Assembly: GCA_024281145.1 (NCBI GenBank)
Contig: JAMXLN010000370.1
Span: 1-51,137, forward strand
Origin: Hyphomicrobiaceae bacterium
GTDB lineage: Bacteria; Pseudomonadota; Alphaproteobacteria; Rhizobiales; Hyphomicrobiaceae
Reading direction: 5' to 3'
Length of the DNA: 51,137 nucleotides
Positions 7,068 to 15,631 of the stretch are shown here, piece after piece; the stretch's first letter is position 1; every line of letters begins with the position of its first letter. A program made the translations under genes and the position numbers. The notes below the pieces were generated by a model. It did no database searches, was not told the origin of the DNA, and saw only the letters and a list, made by a program, of their open reading frames with translations.

Positions 7068-9707
7068 TTACTCCGCCAGCTGCTCCTTCACCTTGGCGGC
7101 AAGCTGGGGCAGCGTGAACGGCTTGGGCAGGAAGGTATAGGCCTCGTCATCATCAAGGCTCTTCTTGAAGGCATCGTCGGGATAGCCTGAGACAAAGATG
7201 AATTTGAGACTAGGATTGGTCTTGCGCAATTCCTTCAGCAGCGTCGGTCCATCCATCTCCGGCATGATGACGTCGCTCACCACGATGTCGACCTTACCCT
7301 TCTCACGCTCCATGACCTCCAGCGCCTCGATGCCCGTTCCAGCTTCCAAAACCTCATAGCCCTGGCGCGCCAAGGCGCGTGCGGCGAAGTTGCGCACGAC
7401 GTCCTCATCCTCGACCAGCAGCACGCGCCCCGAGCCAGTGAGATCGCGCGTTGCCTCCCGCTTCTTCTCCCGCGGTTGGGCGATCTCGTCCTCGTTCTCG
7501 ACGATGTGGCGCGGCAGGTAGACGCGGAAGGTGGTGCCCTTGGCCAGCTCGCTGTCGGCGAAGATGTAGCCGCCGGTCTGTTTGACAATGCCGTAGGCGG
7601 TCGACAGGCCGAGCCCCGTGCCCTTTCCCACCTCCTTCGTGGAGAAGAAGGGCTCGAAGATCTTGCCCATCACCTCCGGCGTCATACCGACACCCGTGTC
7701 CTCCACCTCAATCAGCACGTACTCGCCGGCCGCCATACCCGCGCCCGCATGCTTGAGGCTTTCGCGCTCGCTCACGTTGCGCGTGCGGATGGTAAGGCAA
7801 CCGCCGTCCGGCATGGCGTCGCGCGCGTTGACGGCGAGATTGATGATGACTTGCTCGAACTGGGTCTTGTCGGCTTTCACATACCACAGATCGCGGCCCG
7901 ACAAGATCTTGAGCTCGATCTTCTCGCCCATGGCGCGGTTGAGCAGAGCGGAGAGGTCGGTCAGCACCTCGCCCAACTCCAGAACCTCCGCCTGCATGGT
8001 CTGCCGTCGCGAAAAGGCCAGCAGCTGACGCACGAGACCGGCAGCCCGGTTGGCGCTGCTCTTAATATTCATGATGTCGCGGTAGGCGGGATCGGTCTGA
8101 CGGTGCGTTTGGAGCAGCAGATCGGAGAAGCCGATGATAGCCGTGAGCACGTTGTTGAAGTCGTGCGCCACGCCGCCCGCGAGCTTACCAACGGCCTCCA
8201 TTTTATGGCTTTGAGCAAATTTCTGCTCCAGAGCCTTCTGCTCGGTGGCGTCGATCGCATAAAGGACAGCGCCCTCGCGCGCTCGACCACTCGAGCCGAG
8301 CGCACTCACATAGACACGTCGCGCCAGCTCCCGCTGGGCTCCGAAGAATACCTCGATCGGCGCCCCGGCCGTGCGGCCGGACACCGCGCGCTCGAGCGCC
8401 TTGGCAAGCTCGCGGCCGGCCTCCTCTTCGCCATCGGGTACGAGGCCCGCAACCGTGGATGGGACGCCCCGACCCTCCACCGCGAACATCCGCATGAACG
8501 CGGCGTTGGCCGTTGCGATGCGACCTGAGGCATCGGCAGTCGCGATGCCGAAGGGCGCCGACTGGAAGACGCGCGTCAGACGCACTTCGGTGTGAGCCTG
8601 CGCCTCGGCGCGCGTCGGCTCGGCACTGCGATCGAGGACCAGTGCTGAGATGATGCCGCGGGGCCCATGTCCCCGACACACGAGCTCGGCGGGAAACACA
8701 CGGCCGTCCTCGCGGAGCAGGTCGAGCTCAAGGCGAGTTGCGCGCCCTTGGGAGCCGCGCGCCACGGCACGAATGAGGTCGGCACCATCGGCTGGCACGA
8801 TGTCGAGCAGGCTCAACGTGCGGCCGGGTTCGGTGCGCAGGCGCAGCCATTGCGACAACGTCGCGTTGACATGGGCGATGCGCCCCTCGGGGGTGACAGC
8901 AAACAGCCCCTGGGGCAAGCTGTCGTAGAACGCCAGCGTCGCCTCAAGACCGCTCACCGTCTCGATTTCGCGCGTGCGCTCGCGCGTGACGTCCATCACC
9001 TGCCAGAGCGTCAGCCGCTGACCCTCTCTCGCCTCGGCCAACGGGCCCGCAAAGGGCCGCACGCCGACCCGGAGCCAGCGCCCCGCGCGTGCACCACCAG
9101 GCCCCGAATCGGCATAGAACTCCTCGTCTCGGGGCTCACCGCGCTCGGCGGCGCGATTGAGTCGGAAGAAGGCCTGCGCCGAATCGGGCTCGCCGGCGAA
9201 GAGCTCCTCCAGCGTCGCGTGCCGGCCCACCCTCCGGCCCGTGAGGCGCTGCAAGGCGCGGTTGCGATAGAGCGCCACACCGTGTTGGTCGACGATCTCA
9301 AGGCCGTTGTCGAGGCCGTCAGCGACCGCCTTCACCATCTCGGCTTCCGCCACGCGCTCGCTCAGGCGCAGATAGCCAACCAGCAAGCCAAATAGGAGAA
9401 AGGCCCCGGCGATCGCCAGCAGGGCCAATAGGCCCTGCACAACAAGCTCTCCAGCGCCGGTGGTACTGAGCGCAATCAGGGCGAGGCCGCCGCTTGCAGA
9501 CAAGCCCAGGAGCAGCAGGGCACCAGCCGACCTTGGCAGGCGCGGCCAGCCGATCGCCGCCGCGGCCGGCCCCGGATCGTGGCGCGCCTGCATTTTTGCC
9601 ATGGCGGCAAGTCTTAGCTGATTCTGCGCCAGCAGCGTTGTTAGCGACTTCAGGTTGAACGGGTGGGGACTTGGCAGCGCCTGAATTGGGCCGGCATTTG
9701 GACGCAT
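7068..9707 (-). CDS. cckA: hybrid sensor histidine kinase CckA
   Basis: CckA is the membrane hybrid kinase that, through ChpT, sets phosphorylation of the cell-cycle regulator CtrA and of CpdR in alphaproteobacteria. The 879-residue product has two membrane segments (about 60-83 and 88-114), three PAS-like regions (about 125-490), a DHp helix with GGVAHDFNN (phospho-acceptor H515), a CA domain with NLAVNARDAMPDGG (N627), DTGVGM and GKGTGLGLS, and a C-terminal receiver with VSDVIMPEMDG (D812) and K862. The GVAHDFNNVLTAIIGFSDLLL type of H-box and the two-helix membrane anchor are CckA hallmarks. It is longer than the roughly 690-residue Caulobacter protein because of N-terminal PAS content. The start is uncertain: 9707 lacks a clear ribosome site and 9602 is an alternative. 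It ends in a strong terminator and diverges from the FliO-like gene. Confidence 0.92.
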   Translation of the reverse strand: MRPNAGPIQALPSPHPFNLKSLTTLLAQNQLRLAAMAKMQARHDPGPAAAAIGWPRLPRSAGALLLLGLSASGGLALIALSTTGAGELVVQGLLALLAIAGAFLLFGLLVGYLRLSERVAEAEMVKAVADGLDNGLEIVDQHGVALYRNRALQRLTGRRVGRHATLEELFAGEPDSAQAFFRLNRAAERGEPRDEEFYADSGPGGARAGRWLRVGVRPFAGPLAEAREGQRLTLWQVMDVTRERTREIETVSGLEATLAFYDSLPQGLFAVTPEGRIAHVNATLSQWLRLRTEPGRTLSLLDIVPADGADLIRAVARGSQGRATRLELDLLREDGRVFPAELVCRGHGPRGIISALVLDRSAEPTRAEAQAHTEVRLTRVFQSAPFGIATADASGRIATANAAFMRMFAVEGRGVPSTVAGLVPDGEEEAGRELAKALERAVSGRTAGAPIEVFFGAQRELARRVYVSALGSSGRAREGAVLYAIDATEQKALEQKFAQSHKMEAVGKLAGGVAHDFNNVLTAIIGFSDLLLQTHRQTDPAYRDIMNIKSSANRAAGLVRQLLAFSRRQTMQAEVLELGEVLTDLSALLNRAMGEKIELKILSGRDLWYVKADKTQFEQVIINLAVNARDAMPDGGCLTIRTRNVSERESLKHAGAGMAAGEYVLIEVEDTGVGMTPEVMGKIFEPFFSTKEVGKGTGLGLSTAYGIVKQTGGYIFADSELAKGTTFRVYLPRHIVENEDEIAQPREKKREATRDLTGSGRVLLVEDEDVVRNFAARALARQGYEVLEAGTGIEALEVMEREKGKVDIVVSDVIMPEMDGPTLLKELRKTNPSLKFIFVSGYPDDAFKKSLDDDEAYTFLPKPFTLPQLAAKVKEQLAE

Positions 9708-9982
9708 GAACGGACTCTACGATGAGGCAACGGGCCTTCGCTGGGGGTTGGCCCACTTGGCGCCTTCAAGAAAGCAGGCATTCAGGTTAAGATGCGATGA
9801 AGGAGCCAGCGACGAGGCTGGCGCGTCGGGGAGCGTTCCACGAGAACGGCTGTCGCCTCTGGGGCACTGGGGCGCGCAAATTGGGGGCGTCTGCATCTTC
9901 CCATCGAGCGATCGGCTCAACGTTCGGCGACGTTGGAGAAACGGCACCATCTGGCTCAACGATTCCAGAGGATTTTCGGGAC

Positions 9983-10351
9983 ATGTATTGGCTCTATTGG
10001 CTGTTCATCCTGATCTTGCTCGCCGCTGCCGCCGGCGCCGCGCTGTTGGCCTACCGCACCTATGTCATGGGCGAATCGAACGTCACTAACCTCAATTTCG
10101 GCGGCTGGTTGTTTCGACCCAGACCCGAGCCGCGCCTCGGCGTGATCGAGCAGGCCTCTGTCGATGCACGCCGCAAGCTGGTGCTCATCCGACGCGATGG
10201 CATCGAGCACCTCATCATGACGGGTGGACCCGTCGACGTCGTCATCGAGACCGGCATTCAGGCTCCGCCAGCCAGCAGAATACCGGCCGAGCCGTCAGCC
10301 CCCGTGTTCACGCGCCAACCGCGCAGTTTTGGCCAAGCCGTCAACGAATGA
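9983..10351 (+). CDS. FliO-like single-pass membrane protein
   Basis: The 122-residue protein begins MYWLYWLFILILLAAAAGAA, a single N-terminal membrane helix, followed by a small domain with LGVIEQASVDARRKLVLIRRD and HLIMTGGPVDVVIE. This 'D.rrkLvLirrdg.eHL.m.GG..dvvve' pattern is that of FliO, the flagellar export accessory protein. No flagellar genes are in the window. FliO-like genes beside cckA occur in non-flagellar contexts too, so a flagellar role is not assumed. The track start at 9797 adds 62 residues unlike the family. The stop overlaps the start of the mechanosensitive channel gene (ATGA), so the two are surely co-translated. Confidence 0.65.
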   Translation: MYWLYWLFILILLAAAAGAALLAYRTYVMGESNVTNLNFGGWLFRPRPEPRLGVIEQASVDARRKLVLIRRDGIEHLIMTGGPVDVVIETGIQAPPASRIPAEPSAPVFTRQPRSFGQAVNE

Positions 10352-12921
10352 AGAGCGTACCCCCTTTCACGCGGCGCCTCGTCCTGCAGGCCGCGCTGCT
10401 TATCGCGGCCTTTTCGCTCGGCCCTGTCGCGGCGCAAGCGCCAGCGCCCGATCAACCGCAATCCGCCGCCTCCGAAAGCGCGCAAGCGCCGCCAGGAAAG
10501 TCGGAATTGCCCGCCGAGGTCGCCGACAATGTCGCGCGGCTCACGGCCGCCATCGAGACCGCCGAAAAGACGATCCAGCACCTCACCGAAGTCGAGGACG
10601 AGCTGGGCGGGCTGCGGGTCGACGTGGAGACGATCCTCGATGATTCCTCCCAGACCGCCGAAACGCTGCGCCCCCAGCTTGCCGCCGTTCGGTCGCAGAT
10701 CGATAAACTCGGCGCACCGCCTGGCAAGGACGGTCCCGCCGAGGCGCCTGCCCTCGCCGCCGAGCGGGCGCGGCTCATGGCGCTCGCAGCCGGCCTTGAC
10801 GGTGCGATCAAATCGACCGAGCTCACTTGGGTACGGGCGCGCCAGCTGATCGAGAAGATCACGGTCCTGCGCCATTCGCTATTTGCCAAGAACCTAATGG
10901 AGCGGCGCCCAAGCCCGCTGTTGCCGGACTTGTGGCGCGACGTCATAAGCAAGGCGCCGCCGGTCGGCAACCGCATCGGTTACCTGACCTATGATTGGCT
11001 GCGCTGGGCGAGCATCAAGCAGTTCAAAATCGGTCTGTTGCTTGGCGCAGTGGTGATGCTCTTTGTCGCGCTGCGCATCGGGTTCGGTCGACTGACTGAC
11101 CGGCGCCAAAAGCGCAACGAGCCGCCGCCGCCCTCATTCTTCGAGCGCGCCATGTCCGTGGCATGGGTGGCTCCGCTGCGCGCCCTGCCAACCATCGCCG
11201 CCGCTCTCGTCCTCTACGCCGGACTGGATGCCATGGACCTCCTCTTCCCACCATGGGGGGTCACGGCGGCTGGTGTCTTGAAGGCGGTGGTCCTCTATGC
11301 GGCGGTTTCGGCCCTCATCTTTGCAATGCTCGCGCCGCGCGCGCCGCAGTGGCGCCTTGTCTCCCTCGCCGATGGGCCCACGCGCCGCGTCGCGGCGCTC
11401 TTGTGCGCCATCACCGCCCTTTATGCCCTCGACGGCGCCCTGACGGAGATCAGTCGGGTGTTCTTCGTGCCTCTGTCGCTCACCGTCGTGCAGACCTTTG
11501 ACACCAGCATCGCCTTCGCCGCCCTGCTCATCGGTCTGCTGCTCACGCCCTTCACCCCGCAGCCCGCCGAGACCGCCGCAGCGGCCGAGGTCGCCACGCC
11601 CGCAGCAGGCGCTGCCGAGCGCTATCCCCGCCATGCTCCGCGTTGGTTGAAAGTGCCGCTATGGCTGATCGCGCTCGCCATCCTCGGGCTGGCGCTGTTT
11701 GGCTATGTTGCGCTCGCGCGCTTTGTGGCGCAGCAATTGGTGCTCACCGGCATTGTTCTGGTGGTGAGCTGGCTTTTGTATCTCGCTATTCGTGCCGTTA
11801 CGCGCGAGCCCCAGCAGCGGCGCTATCCCGTCGGCGAACTCCTGGAAGCTCGCTTCGGCCTCGACGCGCCCCGGCGTAACCAGCTGGCCCGGCTCACCGA
11901 GATCGCGCTCACTTTCGCCCTGGTGATCTTCGCCTTGCCGTTTCTGATGATGCAATGGGGCTTTTCCGGCGCCGACATCCGCGATTGCTTCAAGTCGCTG
12001 TTCTTCGGTATCGAGATCGGACAGTTCCGCATCTCCCTCGCCCGCATCCTTATTGGGATCGTGCTGTTTATCGTTCTGTTGTTTGCCACCCGTCTGCTGC
12101 AGCGCTGGCTTCGGGAGAAGGCGCTACAGCAGACAAGGATGGACCCCGGCATCGCCAATTCCGTCGACACCGTGGTCGGCTACATCGGAGTTAGCCTCGC
12201 CGCGTTGCTCGCGGTATCCTACGCCGGGGTCGACATCACCAATCTGGCGATCGTCGCCGGTGCGCTCTCGGTTGGCATTGGCTTCGGGCTGCAGTCGATC
12301 GTCAACAATTTCGTGTCCGGCCTGATCTTGCTGGTCGAACGCCCGATCAAGGTCGGCGACCGCATCGTGGTTGGTGATCAGCAAGGCCTCGTGCGCCGCA
12401 TCAGCGTGCGCGCCACGGAGATCGAGACCTTCGACCGCGCCAGCCTGATCGTGCCAAATTCCGAGCTGATTACCGGACGCGTCCTCAACTGGACGCACCG
12501 CGATTTGCTCGGCGCTGTTAACGTGAAAGTGGGTGTGGGATATAATTCCGATCCCGAGCAAGTGCTCGCACTACTGAAGACGTGCGCGGACGAACACCCC
12601 GATGTCCTGCGCACACCAGCACCGATGGCCTTCTTCGACAACTTCGGGGACAGCGCACTGATATTTACCTTGCGCATCTCGCTGCCCGATATCGCCCAAG
12701 CCGGCAGGGTCCAATCCGACCTGCGGACCGCCATCCTGAAGGCCCTGCGCGCCGCCGGGATCGAGATCCCCTTCAATCAACTCGACGTCAATCTGCGCGA
12801 GCGCGACGGCGTGAAGCGCTATCTCACCAGCCACGCCCGGGACACCAACGCTGGCCAGGTGGTCGAACCTGAGACGGCCGGCGTGCGCAACGGCAAACGC
12901 TTACCGGGAGCAGCGGAGTAG
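10348..12921 (+). CDS. DUF3772-containing MscS-family mechanosensitive channel
   Basis: MscS-family channels release solutes when membrane tension rises on osmotic downshock. The 857-residue product has a signal peptide (1-30), a periplasmic helical DUF3772-like region (about 50-210), around ten membrane helices between 225 and 640, and a C-terminal MscS core. The pore helix is seen in AGALSVGIGFGLQSIVNNFVSG at about 637-658, then the beta domain ERPIKVGDRIVVGDQQG...IVPNSELITGRVLNW and the mixed alpha/beta end. This is the large MscK-like architecture. It starts with ATG inside the FliO-like stop codon. A small AAGGGG/CCCCTT hairpin at 12928-12946 follows, before the convergent dksA. Confidence 0.9.
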   Translation: MKSVPPFTRRLVLQAALLIAAFSLGPVAAQAPAPDQPQSAASESAQAPPGKSELPAEVADNVARLTAAIETAEKTIQHLTEVEDELGGLRVDVETILDDSSQTAETLRPQLAAVRSQIDKLGAPPGKDGPAEAPALAAERARLMALAAGLDGAIKSTELTWVRARQLIEKITVLRHSLFAKNLMERRPSPLLPDLWRDVISKAPPVGNRIGYLTYDWLRWASIKQFKIGLLLGAVVMLFVALRIGFGRLTDRRQKRNEPPPPSFFERAMSVAWVAPLRALPTIAAALVLYAGLDAMDLLFPPWGVTAAGVLKAVVLYAAVSALIFAMLAPRAPQWRLVSLADGPTRRVAALLCAITALYALDGALTEISRVFFVPLSLTVVQTFDTSIAFAALLIGLLLTPFTPQPAETAAAAEVATPAAGAAERYPRHAPRWLKVPLWLIALAILGLALFGYVALARFVAQQLVLTGIVLVVSWLLYLAIRAVTREPQQRRYPVGELLEARFGLDAPRRNQLARLTEIALTFALVIFALPFLMMQWGFSGADIRDCFKSLFFGIEIGQFRISLARILIGIVLFIVLLFATRLLQRWLREKALQQTRMDPGIANSVDTVVGYIGVSLAALLAVSYAGVDITNLAIVAGALSVGIGFGLQSIVNNFVSGLILLVERPIKVGDRIVVGDQQGLVRRISVRATEIETFDRASLIVPNSELITGRVLNWTHRDLLGAVNVKVGVGYNSDPEQVLALLKTCADEHPDVLRTPAPMAFFDNFGDSALIFTLRISLPDIAQAGRVQSDLRTAILKALRAAGIEIPFNQLDVNLRERDGVKRYLTSHARDTNAGQVVEPETAGVRNGKRLPGAAE

Positions 12922-12952
12922 GCCGGGAAGGGGGCGATGACCCCTTAGCGCT

Positions 12953-13519
12953 CTAGTCTTCCCGAAACACCTTCTCGCGACGTTCGTGACGCTCCTGCGC
13001 CTCGAGCGACAACGTTGCGATCGGTCGCGCATCGAGCCGCCTCAGCCCGATAGGCTCGCCGGTCTCCTCGCAGTAGCCATAGGTGCCCTCTTCGATTCGT
13101 GCCAGCGCAGCGTCGATCTTGGCGATCAACTTGCGTTGCCGATCGCGCGCCCTAAGCTCCAGAGCGCGGTCGGTCTCGGACGTGGCACGATCGGCAAGAT
13201 CAGCGTGCTGGGCGGAATCCTCGTGCAAGACGAGCAGGGTCTCGCGATTCTGGCGGATGATCTCTTCTTTCCAAGCCACCAGCTTGTTGCGGAAGTAGGC
13301 GCGGTGATGCTCGTTCATGAACGGCTCGTTCTCGGACGGGCGGTACCCATCGGGTAGAACGATGCTGCTGGCCTGCGAACGGCTCTTCTTTCCCGCCTTG
13401 ATGGCGGGATGCTTCGAAGTCAGCGTTGCGCGGGCCGCTTCCCCGTTCAAAGTCTCCTTTGTGCCCCCCTTGCGAGCGGGGTTCCGGACCACCAACTTCT
13501 CGTGATTGCTCTTGCTCAT
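12953..13519 (-). CDS. dksA: DksA-type transcription factor, single-cysteine form
   Basis: DksA binds RNA polymerase and works with ppGpp to reset transcription in starvation. The 188-residue product has the coiled-coil region (EHHRAYFRNKLVAWKEEIIRQ through LARIEEGTYGYCEETGEPI) and the zinc-finger fold region. Only one of the four zinc cysteines of E. coli DksA remains (YGYC); the later positions read ARPIATLSLEAQERHERREK. Low-cysteine DksA forms that work without zinc are known in alphaproteobacteria. The N-terminal 60 residues are a basic extension (KLVVRNPARKGG). Start at ATG 13519, with GGGAAG about 6 bases upstream, is preferred over the track start at 13576. It converges with the channel gene. 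Confidence 0.88.
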   Translation of the reverse strand: MSKSNHEKLVVRNPARKGGTKETLNGEAARATLTSKHPAIKAGKKSRSQASSIVLPDGYRPSENEPFMNEHHRAYFRNKLVAWKEEIIRQNRETLLVLHEDSAQHADLADRATSETDRALELRARDRQRKLIAKIDAALARIEEGTYGYCEETGEPIGLRRLDARPIATLSLEAQERHERREKVFRED

Positions 13520-14161
13520 CCACGCTTCCCAGTCACCCGTAGGAGTTGTATCGGCGCGGCGCGAGCCGAGCGGCACGATGCGCGCGCCCGTATTTAAGCC
13601 GCTGTTTTTTCAAGTCAAGCCATTGCCGTGCGGCGCAGCACAGAAGGCTTCCCTGCCGGCTCAGCCCAGCCCGAAGTCGCGCCTCAGCCGCAATAATTTT
13701 CGCGTCTTACAAAGTATGTAGGAGGCCATCCACGGCGGCTAAATCTATCAGGTACTTGCATGTTTGCGCCGCGTTCAGAGGTCAGGGAGCTTGAATACTT
13801 CACCAAACCATGCCCCCATGGGCTGGACCAGCGGTGACAGCCTGGCGGAAAAACGCGAAGACCGCTCCGCGACCAGCGTCCTTTTCCCAAGAGCCCAAGG
13901 CCGACGGCCCAAAAAGTGGCACAAAGTCGATGGTCGCTCGACCCCAACAGGGGCGCATCCCCCGCGTTTTCCCCCCGAGGTGCGTCCTGAGCGCCACTTT
14001 GAAGAGGCGGCGGCAAGGGGGGCCTGCAAGGGGAGGTACCGCCAAGAGGGGGTGGCAGGACCTGGCGCTCCTTTTTGCCCCCCTCGGCGCTTGAAGCGAC
14101 CCCGGAGCCCCCGTAAAGTCGCCCGTCGTTTTGCCGGGCCGGGGAGCAGTTGCGCAAGGTC
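13520..14161. other. 642-base divergent region, no gene recognised
   Basis: Region between dksA and moxR. It should hold promoters for both. There are several short GC-rich inverted words (such as GGCCGACGGCC) but no terminator, riboswitch or RNA family that I can recognise. ORFs crossing it (13764..14312, 13684..14181) have biased compositions and no family likeness. Confidence 0.4.
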
Positions 14162-15010
14162 ATGCAGTTCAAGGGCACCAAAGACTACGTCGCGACCGAT
14201 GATCTCAAGGTCGCGGTCAATGCCGCCATTACCCTGCAGCGGCCGCTGCTCGTCAAAGGAGAGCCCGGCACCGGCAAGACCGTGCTGGCCCAGGAAGTCG
14301 CCAAAGCCGTAGCCGCCCCGCTCATCGAGTGGCACATCAAATCGACTACCAAGGCCTTGCAGGGCCTCTACGAATACGATGCGGTGAGCCGCCTGCGCGA
14401 TAGCCAACTGGGTGACGCGAGGGTCGGTGACATCAAGAACTACATCCGCAAGGGCAAGCTTTGGGAAGCGTTCACGATGGACCAACGCCCCGTGCTGCTC
14501 ATCGATGAGATCGACAAGGCAGACATCGAGTTTCCGAACGACTTGTTGCAAGAACTCGATCGCATGGAGTTCTACGTCTACGAGACGCACGAAACCATCA
14601 AGGCCAAGCATCGCCCTGTCGTCATCATCACCTCCAATAACGAGAAGGAGCTGCCCGACGCCTTCCTGCGTCGATGCTTCTTCCATTACATCAAGTTTCC
14701 CGACGCGGACACGATGCGCTCGATCGTTGAGGTGCACTTCCCCAATCTCAAGGGACGGCTTGTCGGCGAAGCACTGAAGGTGTTCTACGACGTGCGCGAG
14801 GTGCCGGGCATCAAGAAAAAGCCGTCCACCTCGGAACTGCTCGACTGGATCAAGCTGCTGCTCAACGAGGATATTTCGCCCGAGACGCTGCGCGAGAGCG
14901 ACCCCAGGAAGCTGATCCCGCCCCTCCACGGGGCGCTCCTCAAGAACGAGCAGGACGTGCACTTGTTCGAGCGTCTGGCGTTTATCGCCAGGCGGCAAGG
15001 CGCGCAATAG
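14162..15010 (+). CDS. MoxR-family AAA+ ATPase
   Basis: MoxR ATPases act as chaperones that mature enzyme complexes, usually with a von Willebrand factor A (CoxE-like) protein. The 282-residue product starts MQFKGTKDYVATDDLKVAVN and has Walker A GEPGTGKT, Walker B VLLIDEIDKAD, sensor 1 ITSNNEKELPDAFLRR with its arginine finger, and the C-terminal lid. ATG 14162 matches the usual N-terminus of the alphaproteobacterial group; the TTG at 14150 is possible because GGGGAG precedes it. The VWA partner that normally follows is not present: the next gene is on the other strand. Confidence 0.88.
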   Translation: MQFKGTKDYVATDDLKVAVNAAITLQRPLLVKGEPGTGKTVLAQEVAKAVAAPLIEWHIKSTTKALQGLYEYDAVSRLRDSQLGDARVGDIKNYIRKGKLWEAFTMDQRPVLLIDEIDKADIEFPNDLLQELDRMEFYVYETHETIKAKHRPVVIITSNNEKELPDAFLRRCFFHYIKFPDADTMRSIVEVHFPNLKGRLVGEALKVFYDVREVPGIKKKPSTSELLDWIKLLLNEDISPETLRESDPRKLIPPLHGALLKNEQDVHLFERLAFIARRQGAQ

Positions 15011-15070
15011 CCGCCTTTAGGCAAAGGTGGCCCCGCCTCTTTGCCACCGCACGCGCCTATTTCAGGTCTG

Positions 15071-15334
15071 TCAGGCGATCAGCCGGGCCAGGATCACAAC
15101 AATGATGGCGCCGATGGCCGCGACCACGACCTGCTCGACCCACTCATTGCCGAGATTGAGCTTCCAGCCGGCCGCATTGAAGACAAAGCCGCCGACGAAG
15201 GCGCCGATGAGACCCGTGATCAGGTAGCGCAACAGGCCGCCGCCGCCCCCCACAACAACGCTGGCGAGCCAACCCGCGACGATGCCGATCACGGCCCAGA
15301 TCACGAGCTGCTGGGTTTGGGCGTTCCTGTTCAT
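15071..15334 (-). CDS. GlsB/YeaQ/YmgE-family stress membrane protein
   Basis: An 87-residue protein made of three membrane helices, with WAVIGIVAGWLASVVVGGGG, YLITGLIGAFVGGFV and VVVAAIGAIIVVILARLI. The glycine-rich helices and length match the transglycosylase-associated (GlsB/YeaQ) family of small inner-membrane proteins linked to stress. GGAGAAG lies about 5 bases before the ATG. It converges with moxR. Role in this organism is unknown. Confidence 0.88.
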   Translation of the reverse strand: MNRNAQTQQLVIWAVIGIVAGWLASVVVGGGGGLLRYLITGLIGAFVGGFVFNAAGWKLNLGNEWVEQVVVAAIGAIIVVILARLIA

Positions 15335-15631
15335 GGCTCTTCTCCGTCGTGAGCCGCCCGGTCACGCGCACGATACCGGGACCCTGCTGAACTCTGACCG
15401 ACTCGTCAGACCACGTCGAGGCTTTGCGCCCCGGCGCGGCGCTTTTCTGCGCCGCACAACGGCCGGCACACCCCACTCGCGGTCGGGGCCAACGACGGGA
15501 GCCCCAAACCGGTAGCCGATCGGACCCGGCCCGGGCGAGCAAGGACCTGCGAACCGATGCGGAGGATAGCCCGCGATAGGCCGCCCGGCCGCGACTGGTC
15601 CTTTGGATCCCATAAGGCGCTCTCGGTGCGC

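Noticed and set aside
13775-15007. 410-residue minus-strand ORF opposite moxR
   Set aside because: It is the antisense shadow of a clear MoxR ATPase, with composition set by that gene's codons.
15436-15455. GCGGCGC/GCGCCGC hairpin between glsB and lpdA
   Set aside because: Seven-base stem in very GC-rich DNA with no following T-run on either strand; likely chance.
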